Notes: a model not told the origin generated them from the sequence alone. DNA of 32,014 bases from an uncultured bacterium (GCA_913042995.1 CAJWMA010000008.1:1-32014), one strand, 5' to 3'; numbered from the stretch's first letter, positions 1 through 9,590 are shown. Numbers and translations: made by a program.

Positions 1-188
1 TTCAGCCGGAATACGACAACAGCACGGCCTTTACCTACTGGGCCGAACAATTCCTGACCCCTGAAGAGGTGGAGCGACTGCACGAGAAATATGGGGAGAG
101 TGAGGACGGGGAAAAGCGGGAAGCCAGGATCGTTCTCAGGGTGGAGGGGGAATCCCAGGAGCCGCCGCCTCCGGCCCCTGGCGAATAA
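1..188 (+). CDS. C-terminal end of an unidentified protein (partial)
   Basis: An open frame runs from the window edge (first full codon at base 3) to a TAA at 186-188, giving the last 61 residues of a protein whose start lies outside. The visible part has an aromatic-rich stretch (TAFTYWAEQFLTPEEVERL), a charged helix and a Pro/Glu-rich tail ending PPPPAPGE. The codon pattern resembles the genes that follow. I do not recognise the family and assign no function. The end is followed by 451 bases without a gene, so it is probably the last gene of its transcript. Confidence 0.55.
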   Translation, partial: QPEYDNSTAFTYWAEQFLTPEEVERLHEKYGESEDGEKREARIVLRVEGESQEPPPPAPGE

Positions 189-639
189 GGCCGTTTTCAG
201 TGCTTTCGCAGGCTCGGGGGCTATTTAGTAGGGCTCGATTTCCTCATTCTTTTGCGTGAACAGTGGCAACGGGATGGGACTGGGAGTCGTCTACCTACAT
301 AGCTCCGTAACAACCTTCAAGTGCTTGAAGGGGGTGTTGTTTGCCATTAAAGTGTTCGAGCATTATACTTTACGGCTTCTCCTCGTTCTGCCGTTTGACC
401 CTGTTCCTTACGGAACTGATTTCTCTGGAGAGTGATCCCGGGAAATCAGTGGTCTTCGGTGGATGGAGTTTTCGGGTGTTTATCTTCTTAACAGGCGAGA
501 ATGAGGCTCGCGAAGAGGTTTGTGTCCTCGATCGTCAGCCTGTTTGAGCCGGCCTGTTTGAACCGGCCTGTTTGAGCCGGGCGCAGGTTTGCCCCGGTAG
601 TTTGTTTTAGTCAGTCTATTATTCTTCAGGAGCCAGGCA
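189..639. other. Intergenic region upstream of the pseudopilin operon
   Basis: No convincing gene is seen in these 451 bases. They contain an 8-bp inverted repeat (CCTTCAAG at 314-321, CTTGAAGG at 324-331) followed by a G/T-rich stretch, which is at best a weak terminator-like hairpin, and a 14-bp tandem repeat at 538-579. A promoter for the following operon should lie here, but I cannot single out a good -35/-10 pair. Confidence 0.5.
538..579. repeat. Three tandem copies of a 14-bp unit
   Basis: The unit GCCTGTTTGAGCCG occurs at 538-551, 552-565 (one mismatch, AACCG for AGCCG) and 566-579, with no spacing. It ends 60 bases before the start codon of the first pseudopilin gene. It could be a slippage-prone tract or a set of protein-binding sites on one face of the DNA; nothing in the sequence decides between these. 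Confidence 0.9.
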
Positions 640-1299
640 ATGGAGCAGAAGTCTTTCACTTTCAGGCGTTTCGCGGTAGTCCCGCGTGGACAGTTGGAGC
701 AGGGCTTCACCCTTGTGGAGGTGCTGATCGTCATCAGCATCATCGCCATCCTCGCCTCGATGAGTTTTGCCGGCATCCGTGTCGTGCAGGAAAAGACCAA
801 GCAGGCCCAGACGCGAACCGAGGTCTCCCAGTTCACCCAGGCGATTGACAGATACCAGACCGATGAGAAGATCTATCCGGGAATCGAGAAGGAAAAGCTT
901 ACCTCGGATGACAACCAGTTCCCGGTTCTCTACAACCGGCTGCTCGGTGACCCGAAACCGAGGGGACCGGGCGGACGAAGCTCGCCTTACCTGAAGCTGA
1001 GCAACGACCGGATCGTTGTCGAGGATGATGACTGGGATGAAGATAACGATGAAGCCCAGGATCGCTGGATCCCCGCGACTCGAGGTGAACGGGACGATCC
1101 CAAGGTTCAGAAGTACTACACTGATGCATGGCGGAACGCCTATATCTACCGCTGCAACCGAGGGAGAAAATCTCAGGCCTGGATGCTGAATTCCCGCAGC
1201 TATGATTTCTATTCCCTGGGTCCGGATGGAGAAGATGGCACGGTCCTGGGCGATGAGGCTGAAGACGAAGAAGACAATGATGACATCTCGAACTCCTGA
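640..1299 (+). CDS. GspG-like pseudopilin (type II secretion)
   Basis: The protein has 219 residues. Its N-terminus is a type III (prepilin) signal: a basic 22-residue leader ending in Gly22, then FTLVEVLIVISIIAIL with Glu at mature position 5, as needed for cleavage and N-methylation by prepilin peptidase. The body resembles GspG: a long N-terminal helix, a region with YPG where GspG carries its loop, then DAWRNAYIYR and YDFYSLGPDGEDG, matching the family's DPWGxPYxY and YDLYSLGADG patterns. GspG is the main subunit of the periplasmic pseudopilus that pushes substrates through the outer-membrane secretin. The tail is strongly acidic (EDEEDNDD). AGGAG lies 7 bases before the ATG. It is the first of five overlapping prepilin genes; no GspD, E or F gene is in the window, so a type IV pilus or transformation role cannot be excluded. 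Confidence 0.85.
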   Translation: MEQKSFTFRRFAVVPRGQLEQGFTLVEVLIVISIIAILASMSFAGIRVVQEKTKQAQTRTEVSQFTQAIDRYQTDEKIYPGIEKEKLTSDDNQFPVLYNRLLGDPKPRGPGGRSSPYLKLSNDRIVVEDDDWDEDNDEAQDRWIPATRGERDDPKVQKYYTDAWRNAYIYRCNRGRKSQAWMLNSRSYDFYSLGPDGEDGTVLGDEAEDEEDNDDISNS

Positions 1300-1951
1300 T
1301 AAAGGCTCGAGTCTCATTTTGAGCCCGGGGCGTAGAAGCTCCGGTTTTACGCTTATAGAGATCCTGATCGTCATGTCGATCATAGGCGTCCTGGCCGGAA
1401 TGGTGCTGATCGCCATGGGCTCGATCCAGAAGGGGGCTAAGGACGAGGCTACAAAGGCTCTTGTCGAGCGGCTGAACCTGTATATCGCCGACTACTATCG
1501 GAAAAAGGGCGCCTTGCCTGAGGATGGACTCGATACGGTGGTGGAGATCAAGGGCCAGGCTCTCAAGGGCTCGGCGGCTCTTTATCAGCAGCTGACCTCC
1601 GATGTGTTTGAGCGAACCTTTATCGCGGGGGAGATGCAGGAGGACAAGCGGGAGCCCGTGGCTCAGTTTGAAAAAGCCGACCTCAGGACGGATGAAGAAG
1701 GCATCACCTACATCATCGATGGGCATGGAGAGCCTATTCACTACGACAACCTGACCGGCAGCAGAAATATCCCCGCGGATGACCCGGCGATCGATCCTGA
1801 CTCCGATTACGCCCGCTGGAGATTTACGGTGGGCTTTGATTCCAATTACGAGATCTGGTCCCTTGGCATGCGGGAAGCCGCTGAAGACGAGGATCTTCGT
1901 GTGGAGGAGGAATCTTCCGAGGAAGAGGAAGAGAGCTACAATGAGTTTTAG
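1277..1951 (+). CDS. Second GspG-like pseudopilin
   Basis: The ATG at 1277 (or the adjacent one at 1280) is preferred over an in-frame ATG at 1202 because it places the prepilin cleavage site (Gly23 before FTLIEILIVMSIIGVLAGM, Glu at +5) after a leader of the same length as in the gene before. The product has 224 residues. After the hydrophobic helix it has an ADYYRKKGALP segment and a GEPIHYDN...YEIWSLG segment, which recall the GspG PxG and YDLYSLG regions, so it is probably a paralogue of the first gene or another PulG-type subunit. It ends in a long acidic tail (EEESSEEEEESYNEF). Its start overlaps the first gene by 23 bases, which suggests translational coupling. Confidence 0.78.
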   Translation: MMTSRTPDKGSSLILSPGRRSSGFTLIEILIVMSIIGVLAGMVLIAMGSIQKGAKDEATKALVERLNLYIADYYRKKGALPEDGLDTVVEIKGQALKGSAALYQQLTSDVFERTFIAGEMQEDKREPVAQFEKADLRTDEEGITYIIDGHGEPIHYDNLTGSRNIPADDPAIDPDSDYARWRFTVGFDSNYEIWSLGMREAAEDEDLRVEEESSEEEEESYNEF

Positions 1952-2813
1952 ACAGCTGAAAAGCGACAACGGGATTCGCTCTCGCGACGGCTTCACGATG
2001 ATTGAATTGATGGTCGTGGTAGCGATCATCATCATGGCCTCGGGAATCATGGGCCCGACGATTGCCGATTTCATGAAGAACCGTCAGCTCGAGGGAGTGA
2101 GAGGCCAGTTTGGTAATATTTTCAATATGGCTCGCCTGCGGGCGGTCAACCAGCGCCGTGATATCAGCGTGGTCTTCTTTCGCGAAGGCCCCCGGGTCTT
2201 TGATGAGCTGCGCAAGGAATTCATCGACTATGATGTCTGGAATCCGGGCAATTCACCTCTAGGCGAGAGCGATCCCACGATGTGGTACGCCCTCGGATTT
2301 GCCAGGGGGACATCGAGTTACAACCCGGAGCATGATAATGCGGGGAAAGCCATCGGCGATGGATTGACCATTCCGCCGTTTGAGAAGTGGGTCTCCAAAG
2401 AGAAGACAACCGCTCCAAAGCCCAAGGGGCGCGCCCGCCGGGGTTCCCGCGCCAGGAGAACAAGCAGCGGGACGACCACCAGGAGCCGCCGCAAGTACAG
2501 GACCACCGGCCTGTTCAAGATTACGTTCAATCGTAACGGCACCCTGGTTTTCAGCGATGGCTGCAGCGACGTCCCCACCTCGGTCTACAATGGGGATAAG
2601 GACGGCAGGCCCAGGACTTCCGATGTGGTCATCCTCCAATTGGATGCGACCCCAGCCTGCTTTATCGATGTGAGGCCAACGGGCCAGATTAGGAGCAAGG
2701 TTGTTCCGCTGGCCGATTTTCCGAGAAAACGCGGAGATGTGAGCACTGTGAACACGTTCGAGGCCAAGGCCAAATCCTCGAGTCGTTCAGGCCGGAGGAA
2801 GTCGAAAAAGTGA
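1941..2813 (+). CDS. GspH-like minor pseudopilin
   Basis: The start at 1941 overlaps the previous gene by 11 bases and follows a GGAAGAG purine run; the frame is open further upstream, but only this start gives a short prepilin leader. The product has 290 residues with the cleavage motif DG/FTMIELMVVVAIIIMASG near residues 17-37. The following FMKNRQLEGVRGQFGNIFNMARLRAVNQ segment is typical of GspH/FimT-type minor pilins, where an N-terminal helix leads to a beta-rich domain. Family members of this kind form or prime the tip of the pseudopilus. The middle (about residues 155-185) is an Arg/Lys/Ser-rich low-complexity insert, and the C-terminus is basic, in contrast to the acidic tails of the first two genes. 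Confidence 0.75.
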   Translation: MSFRQLKSDNGIRSRDGFTMIELMVVVAIIIMASGIMGPTIADFMKNRQLEGVRGQFGNIFNMARLRAVNQRRDISVVFFREGPRVFDELRKEFIDYDVWNPGNSPLGESDPTMWYALGFARGTSSYNPEHDNAGKAIGDGLTIPPFEKWVSKEKTTAPKPKGRARRGSRARRTSSGTTTRSRRKYRTTGLFKITFNRNGTLVFSDGCSDVPTSVYNGDKDGRPRTSDVVILQLDATPACFIDVRPTGQIRSKVVPLADFPRKRGDVSTVNTFEAKAKSSSRSGRRKSKK

Positions 2814-3700
2814 TGTTCAATAAATCGACTGCAGACAGATTCGGCTCTTACGGAGACGGCTTCCGCGAAGCTCGCCAGCATGAGCGGGCGGATGGTTTCA
2901 CCCTGATCGAAATTCTCATCGCCACCTCGATCCTGACTCTTGGCCTGGTGGGGATCCTGGCCCTGTTTCCCGTGGCCATCAAGGCAGGCAGGACGGTGGT
3001 GGAGGCTTCGAATTCGGTGGTGATCGCCCAGTCGGTTGTCGATGCGATTCGAAGTGGAATTCGAAACAGCAAGGGACTTTCGAAGCAGCAGGGCCATGCC
3101 TATTTCATCCTGCGCCACGATGGAGTTACGGATGCGGTCCCCTCGGATCCCAAGCTTCATGACGTCAAGGACGACTATTACATTCTCCTGCCGCGATTCA
3201 AGAGCGGACGGAAGTTCCCGGGGGCCAAGAGGCGGGCCGATTCTCTCAGGCGTGGAAAGCTCTTCCTCTATCCGGAGACCGACAGGAGGGCCAATGGGGG
3301 AGGCAACGCGCTGGCGGCGGATGATGATGGAGATGATTTTCAGAAGGAGGACTCTGACGGAGATGTTCAGCGAACCTTCCGTGTCGAGAAGGTCTACAGG
3401 CTGGGCCAGAAGCTCATTCCCGGCGGCGATCCCAGGGATGCGAATTTTTCTGAGGATTTCCTCCTGGAAAAGCGCGTTCTCAAGGACATGACCATCGAGA
3501 CGCTTCGTCAGTACTCTTTCGCCATCAAGGTCCGAAACAGCTACTACGATGCGGATGCTTCCGAGGACCGCTCCTATCAACCGGCCAATAAGCTTTATCA
3601 TTTCACGGTGTTGATCTACCGGGGGTTCCCCGAGCGCCCGCTGAGAGCGGATGAAACGATCGAACCGATTATGAAGGTGTATTTTGAGGCTGCGATATGA
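2813..3700 (+). CDS. GspI/PilV-like minor pseudopilin
   Basis: The ATG at 2813 shares its A with the TGA of the preceding gene (TGATG); a GTG at 2810 is a possible alternative, with GGAGG at 2794-2798. The product (about 295 residues) has a prepilin motif, ADG/FTLIEILIATSILTLGLVGILALFPVAI, near residue 28. The FTLIEILIATSILTLGLVGILALFP form, with the residues following, is typical of PilV/GspI-type subunits. These are low-abundance subunits expected to sit with GspH, J and K in the pseudopilus tip. The remainder holds a hydrophilic region with a DDDGDDFQKEDSDGD acidic stretch around residues 165-185. Family is assigned from the N-terminus and gene order; the C-terminal part is not recognised. 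Confidence 0.72.
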   Translation: MFNKSTADRFGSYGDGFREARQHERADGFTLIEILIATSILTLGLVGILALFPVAIKAGRTVVEASNSVVIAQSVVDAIRSGIRNSKGLSKQQGHAYFILRHDGVTDAVPSDPKLHDVKDDYYILLPRFKSGRKFPGAKRRADSLRRGKLFLYPETDRRANGGGNALAADDDGDDFQKEDSDGDVQRTFRVEKVYRLGQKLIPGGDPRDANFSEDFLLEKRVLKDMTIETLRQYSFAIKVRNSYYDADASEDRSYQPANKLYHFTVLIYRGFPERPLRADETIEPIMKVYFEAAI

Positions 3701-5082
3701 TGCGTGAAGAGTCAGGTGAAAATATGAGTTCCCGGCCGATGCCGGATCCCAGTCGAAGAGGCGGGCTGGAGCAGGGCTTTACTCTCATCGAGCTGATGGT
3801 CGCCCTCGCCCTCTCGGCTATTCTCTCCATCATGATCATGATGGTGTCGACGAGCGCCCAGGAGACCTACACCAGCACGCTGCAGAAGGTCGAGGTCTAC
3901 AATCGTTTCCGGCTGGCCCTCAATACGGTCAAGAACGATTTCGCGGCCTGGATCCCGACCCAGGAGCTGGAGTTCTATTCCGATGGGAGGGGAGGAGCCG
4001 GCCGGCGGAATTTCCACTTTGAGATGGGTGAGGAAATTGCCGACACCAGGGATGAGTATGGTTTCGGTGTCGTCGATGGCGGGGTGATTAAAGAATACGA
4101 CGAGTTTGCCCACATCATTCAGCGCCACTACGAGAGCCGGGAAAAGCAGCAGTTTATGGATGGAGACAGGTCGGCCAAGGTCCATGATGCCTACCAGGTC
4201 TATTTTCGGGGGATGACCTATATAGAAGGCCAGGTTCGAGAGGCGAACATCGAGTATATGCTTGCAGACCCCGCCAAGCCCTGGAAGAACGGAATCCCCC
4301 AGCCGCCCGACAGCGTCGAGATGGACAAAGTTCGTGACCTTGTGCTCTATAAAATCGTTCGTTTCTTCCGTATCGACAGCAAGCTGGTCACCAACTTCAA
4401 CAAGTATCCCATCACTCGGAGAATCATCGAGGTGGCGACCAACGTTACCGATTTCCGGGTTGAGTATATGAGCGACAACCCTTTCCAGCGAAGCCGCAGG
4501 AAGGGAGCTCCTAAGTTCCGTACGCCTGAAGAGGACTACAAGGATCCCGTAGAGCTCGCCACGCGTCCCAAGAGAACGAAGATCGGCAAGGGCTACATCT
4601 ACACCAAGAAATTCGGCTACGGCAGCGTCAAGATTGCCGAAAAATTTCCTCTGGCGATCGCCCAGACAGCCGTCTGGGGCGACTCCAACGTTGCCCGCAA
4701 CGCCGGCCGCCGGCCGCAGTCTGTCAGGGTCGGTTTTACCGGCAACCCCAACATCAGCTTTGCCGAGCTGGTTCCGGGTGACAGGGTGTACATCTTCACC
4801 GAGGCCGAGCGTGGAGGACAGAAAGCGGGCGGTAATATAGCGGGGCGCCTGGCGGCCTTCCCCGCCGGCGACTATACGGTCAAGACCAACATCAACGGCA
4901 TGCTTGAATTCGTCGAGGATATCGACAGCACCCTGTGGGGGGGGAAAGATCAGCCCGGTGTGCGCTACAAGGCTGCCTACATGCCAGCCGCTCTCAGGTT
5001 GACCATACGAATGGTCGATGACGAGGGTATGAATCCCAAGACTATGCAGCAGGTCGTCTGGCTTCGCAGAAAGTCACGCTGA
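3697..5082 (+). CDS. GspJ/PilW-like minor pseudopilin, unusually long
   Basis: The ATG at 3697 overlaps the previous stop by 4 bases (ATGA). An internal ATG at 3724 with an upstream CAGGTG is possible. The product has 461 residues, about twice the usual GspJ length. The prepilin motif is EQG/FTLIELMVALALSAILSIMIMMV, with Gly27 before the mature Phe. It is followed by YNRFRLALNTVKNDFAAW, like the segment after the helix in GspJ/PilW proteins. A segment reading ATNVTDFRVEYM resembles the GspJ region that describes a beta-strand before the C-terminal part. It is the last gene of the pseudopilin operon and converges on rho with only 15 bases between their ends. No GspK-like gene follows. The function is inferred from the N-terminus and the gene order. 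Confidence 0.72.
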   Translation: MMREESGENMSSRPMPDPSRRGGLEQGFTLIELMVALALSAILSIMIMMVSTSAQETYTSTLQKVEVYNRFRLALNTVKNDFAAWIPTQELEFYSDGRGGAGRRNFHFEMGEEIADTRDEYGFGVVDGGVIKEYDEFAHIIQRHYESREKQQFMDGDRSAKVHDAYQVYFRGMTYIEGQVREANIEYMLADPAKPWKNGIPQPPDSVEMDKVRDLVLYKIVRFFRIDSKLVTNFNKYPITRRIIEVATNVTDFRVEYMSDNPFQRSRRKGAPKFRTPEEDYKDPVELATRPKRTKIGKGYIYTKKFGYGSVKIAEKFPLAIAQTAVWGDSNVARNAGRRPQSVRVGFTGNPNISFAELVPGDRVYIFTEAERGGQKAGGNIAGRLAAFPAGDYTVKTNINGMLEFVEDIDSTLWGGKDQPGVRYKAAYMPAALRLTIRMVDDEGMNPKTMQQVVWLRRKSR

Positions 5083-5097
5083 GCCGGCCTTCCAGCA

Positions 5098-6543
<1,446 letters not shown>

Positions 6544-6550
6544 GTCCTAC

Positions 6551-7156
6551 TCACTCTCTCTCTGTAAAATCGATAGCCAGCAGGCTCTCATAGAGATCTT
6601 CAACCTGCTGACGTGTTTCATCCAGACTGCCTGAATTGTTAATGACGGAATTAGCCAGAATCTTCTTATTGTCTTCGGGGGCCTGGTTTGCCTCTCTGCG
6701 TTTCAGTTCATCAGGAGACCAGCCTCTTACCTTGACCCGGGTTTCTCGAAGCGCCTCGGTTGAGTTCACGAAGAGAATCTCGTCGCAGAAATCGCGGAGG
6801 GTCGAGGAGGCCAGCAGCGGCACATCCAGTACCAGGAACTTTCCGTTGTTGTCTTTGAATTCACTGATCTTCTCTTCAATACGCGCCCTGACCTCGGGGT
6901 GGAGGAGCTTTTCCAGGCGGACAAGCTCCTCTGCATCGGAAAAGACCCGCTCGGCAATCTTCGTTCGGTCGACAGTCCCATCCTCCGAGAGGATCTCATC
7001 TCCCCACCACTGTCGCAGAGTAGACTTCGTATCTTCCCGCTCGATGAGCTCGTGCGCGATCGTGTCCGCATCCAGGGTTTTTGCTCCAAGGTCAGCGAAC
7101 ATGCGGGTCACGGTGCTTTTGCCGGAACCTATACCGCCGAGAATGCCCAGTATCAT
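6551..7156 (-). CDS. coaE: Dephospho-CoA kinase
   Basis: The product (201 residues, the usual length) should phosphorylate the 3' hydroxyl of the ribose of dephospho-CoA, the last step of coenzyme A synthesis in the cytoplasm. Visible motifs are the P-loop GGIGSGKST at residues 7-15, LDADTIAHEL at 28-37 with the paired aspartates 29 and 31, the hydrophobic LVLDVPLL strand around 108-115, and the lid region with RVKVRGW and RREANQ followed by a C-terminal NNSGSLDETRQQVEDL segment typical of CoaE (the family consensus is INNxGxxxxxxxQV). It lies directly upstream of rho with a 7-base gap. Its upstream region is a long gene-poor stretch shared with the divergent gene at 7967. Confidence 0.96.
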   Translation of the reverse strand: MILGILGGIGSGKSTVTRMFADLGAKTLDADTIAHELIEREDTKSTLRQWWGDEILSEDGTVDRTKIAERVFSDAEELVRLEKLLHPEVRARIEEKISEFKDNNGKFLVLDVPLLASSTLRDFCDEILFVNSTEALRETRVKVRGWSPDELKRREANQAPEDNKKILANSVINNSGSLDETRQQVEDLYESLLAIDFTERE

Positions 7157-7811
7157 GTGGAACTCTGCAATCTACCCTTCCCCCGGGCTTCATGCATAAA
7201 GCTGCCGGGGCGGTCCGGGCATTCGCCAATCGAGCCGCTCTTCCCGCAGTTCAGGAACAGTTGCCGGCTGGCAGGATCAAATTGTAGGTATGGAAATAAA
7301 GACTTGGAAAGTGTTCCGAGCCGCGAATCGATCGCCTGCAGAGAGATCCTTCCACCCGTTTCCAGGCGGGGGACCAGGCGTATTCTGCCCCGGCCGGGTG
7401 AGGCCGGTTGGAATACTTGATCCATCAACAACTCGGTTTTCTCTTCAGCTTCTCTTTTCAGCAGCCTTTTCGCTTTCGCTCGAAGACCGCTATATCTGTT
7501 CGGATCCGCCGCTCAGACCGCTTCGGCACCCGAAAATAACCCAACCAGGACAGTCCCGAACAGGATTATCGCTCCTTACTCCCGCCCCTGGTTAGCCGGT
7601 TTAAAAACCCGTAGAAGGTGTTCTGCGGACTCTATTTGCCGGATTGGCCGGTTTCCGAGGCCAGAGTAGAAAGGCGCCTCTGCATATTCTTCTCTGTTAG
7701 GGTATCCTTACCTGTCGTACATCCTCGTGTCAAGGGGTATAGGTGTTTTTTCTCGGAACATGGCGGCCGGCTCCGTTTACGAAACCTTTTGAGCCATCTA
7801 CTGTTCCGTCC
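7157..7811. other. Intergenic region between divergent transcripts
   Basis: This stretch separates the minus-strand coaE-rho pair from the plus-strand gene at 7967. I see no convincing gene in it. It contains a 6-bp inverted repeat, CCGGCC at 7390-7395 and GGCCGG at 7402-7407, with no T-run after it. The promoter of coaE-rho must lie here, but no strong match stands out. A 92-codon frame overlapping the coaE start was considered and not accepted. Confidence 0.5.
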
Positions 7812-7839
7812 TTGACAGCTATTCATGTACCCATAAAAT
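7812..7839 (+). promoter_or_regulatory. Strong sigma-70-type promoter
   Basis: The -35 box is a perfect TTGACA (7812-7817). After a 16-base spacer comes TAAAAT (7834-7839), five of six bases of the -10 consensus. Transcription should begin near 7846, leaving a leader of about 120 bases before the ATG at 7967. It is the best sigma-70 match I found on the + strand. Confidence 0.75.
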
Positions 7840-7898
7840 CGTAAGCTAGGTCTCAGGAATTTTTAGACCCGTTTTAATAGAAGATTACCAAGCAAGTT

Positions 7899-7924
7899 GA
7901 GCGAACAGCCTGCTCGCTCCTTTT
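7899..7924 (+). promoter_or_regulatory. Leader hairpin followed by a short T-run
   Basis: GAGCGA (7899-7904) and TCGCTC (7914-7919) pair across a 9-base loop and are followed by CCTTTTA. The element lies between the promoter at 7812 and the start codon at 7967, so it could act as a weak attenuator or as a leader stem that stabilises the message. The stem is only 6 bp, so terminator activity is uncertain. Confidence 0.35.
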
Positions 7925-7966
7925 ATGGGAGCAGTTTCGGATTGTTTGCATGCAGGAGGAACCTCC

Positions 7967-9211
7967 ATGGCCCAAAGAGAAGGCTCTGTTTATTTATGGC
8001 TGTTTGTTGTTGCGATGATGCTGTTTGTGCTCGTTACGGTTCTCTTTGTCATGAAGAACCAGGAACACGAAGAGATGGGCGGCAAGCTCGTGAAGGCGCA
8101 AAAATCTGTGGCTGAGGCCAACGATGCCAACAAGATGCTTGCCAACGAACTGAGGGCGGTCAAGGGACTCATCGTTGGCGTGAATCTCGTCGATAATTAC
8201 GACGACACCAACGACATGATCGAGAACCTGAAGACCAATCAGCTCACGAGTGTTCTCGCCGCGATCAACCAGGCCAACAAGGATCTCAACCGGAAGCCCC
8301 ATCCCGCATTCACCAACCTGCTTGAGCCCTACGCTCTTTATCCGGGTACCTTCAAGGAATACCAGGGTATTCGTGATGTGGCTGTCCAGGAGCGCGACAA
8401 GGCGGACAAAACCTTTACGGCCGCTATCGCGAGTCGTGAAGGAACGATCAAGACACTCACCCAGGATCTGCAGGAGCAGAGATCCCAGGTGGCCGAGGCA
8501 CAGCAGGTCTCTGAGGACTGCGCAAGTAATCACCTCACGGTTGTCGAACGCCTGAAGCAGGAGTTCGAGGATAAAGAGGAAGAGTGGACCGAGAAAGAAC
8601 TGGGCGCCAACCGCCAGTTGCAGCGCAAGGATTCGGAGATCAGCACGCTTCACATTCTTGTGAAGAAGCTGCAGTCGAAAGACCGTCAACTCCTGACCCT
8701 CGCCGATGCCAAGCCTGATGGAAAACTTGTCCATGTGTCCAATGAGTTGGGCAAGGGCTGGGTGGATATCGGCCGCAGGAACCATCTCAAGAATGGCCTT
8801 ATCTTCAGGGTCTATCGTCCGATTAAGGGCGGCAAGAAGATGTTCAAGGGCCGGGTGGAAGTACGCCAGGTCGACGAGATTTCCGCCGAGGTCAGGGTCA
8901 TTGAGCAGGTCGATGCCGAGAGAAATCCGATCGTCGCCGGCGACCTGATCACGAGCCCCTTCTACGATCAGAAGGAAGAGCCGATCTTCGTCTTTGCCGG
9001 CACCAAGCTTACCAGCCAGGAGATGACCGAGGACTTCCTCAGGGCCAAGCTCAGCGGCTACGGTGTGCAGGTGAAGGGTAACGTGGATATCAACACGAGC
9101 TATCTCGTGGCTCTCGAGGACTACGAGAAGACCACCGAGTTCAAGGTGGCGGAACGTCTTGGAGTTCCGATCCTTCGCGAGAAGGAGCTCATGGAGTTTA
9201 TCGGTTACTGA
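7967..9211 (+). CDS. Membrane-anchored coiled-coil protein with C-terminal BRCT-like domain
   Basis: The ATG at 7967 has a perfect AGGAGG 7 bases upstream; an in-frame ATG at 7925 lacks one. The product has 414 residues. One membrane helix spans about 8-29 (YLWLFVVAMMLFVLVTVLFVM). Residues 35-70 and 130-245 are charged, heptad-like and probably coiled coil. Residues 250-335 form a beta-rich part (KGRVEVRQVDEISAEVRV, then PIVAGDLITSPFYD). Residues 338-414 look like a BRCT domain: IFVFAGT, then GVQVKGNVDINTSYLV, then KVAERLGVPILREKELMEFI, lining up with the end of bacterial NAD-dependent DNA ligase. BRCT domains usually bind DNA or phosphopeptides in the cytoplasm. The charge on the two sides of the helix does not settle the orientation. 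It appears monocistronic. The role is unknown; a link between envelope and chromosome is only speculation. Confidence 0.8.
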   Translation: MAQREGSVYLWLFVVAMMLFVLVTVLFVMKNQEHEEMGGKLVKAQKSVAEANDANKMLANELRAVKGLIVGVNLVDNYDDTNDMIENLKTNQLTSVLAAINQANKDLNRKPHPAFTNLLEPYALYPGTFKEYQGIRDVAVQERDKADKTFTAAIASREGTIKTLTQDLQEQRSQVAEAQQVSEDCASNHLTVVERLKQEFEDKEEEWTEKELGANRQLQRKDSEISTLHILVKKLQSKDRQLLTLADAKPDGKLVHVSNELGKGWVDIGRRNHLKNGLIFRVYRPIKGGKKMFKGRVEVRQVDEISAEVRVIEQVDAERNPIVAGDLITSPFYDQKEEPIFVFAGTKLTSQEMTEDFLRAKLSGYGVQVKGNVDINTSYLVALEDYEKTTEFKVAERLGVPILREKELMEFIGY

Positions 9212-9230
9212 TCAGAGCGAAGCCGGTTCT

Positions 9231-9259
9231 TTGCAGCCCGCCTCGATGTGGGGTAGAAT
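9231..9259 (+). promoter_or_regulatory. Possible sigma-70 promoter for the tatC operon
   Basis: TTGCAG (9231-9236) is separated by 17 bases from TAGAAT (9254-9259), giving four and five matches to the -35 and -10 consensus. If used, the leader before tatC would be about 325 bases. Confidence 0.4.
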
Positions 9260-9533
9260 CTGCTCTCTTTGATAGGCAAGCCTTTGTGGCGTCTGGACAG
9301 ATCTGCCCTGTCGCGTATTCGCTCCTATTGAACGGCCGTGAGGCCGACTCAGCGGGGGCGGAGGCTTTTTCCAAGGGGAAAGGGCCGGATCGCGGCTGCA
9401 GCTGGCAGGACGCGGCGGCGGAGGGCCGGGATGAGCGGAGTTGACACCGCTTTTCCGGCTTGAGCTTCGTCACCAACGGGGTATCGGTCATCCGGGAGTT
9501 GTTTCCTGGAGCGGTCGGATTCGTTCCTCAAGG

Positions 9534-9564
9534 CAGGATAACCCAGGTTTACAAGCTTATCCTG
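9534..9564 (+). promoter_or_regulatory. Inverted repeat just upstream of tatC
   Basis: CAGGATAA (9534-9541) and TTATCCTG (9557-9564) are perfect 8-base complements separated by 15 bases, ending 26 bases before the tatC start. It may be an RNA hairpin in the leader or a dimeric-regulator operator. No T-run follows, so it is not a terminator. Confidence 0.5.
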
Positions 9565-9590
9565 GCAACCCAGGTGACTGAGGCGGTGTT

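Larger units (their letters stand above)
9212..9590. other. Intergenic region upstream of tatC
   Basis: No gene is seen in these 379 bases. A promoter candidate lies near the left end (9231-9259), and an inverted repeat lies close to the tatC start (9534-9564). Confidence 0.5.

Noticed and set aside
7153-7431. A 92-codon minus-strand frame overlapping the coaE start by 4 bases
   Set aside because: The overlap looks like coupling, but the frame begins with TTG-TTG-ATG without a ribosome-binding site, and its composition shows no recognisable fold or motif.
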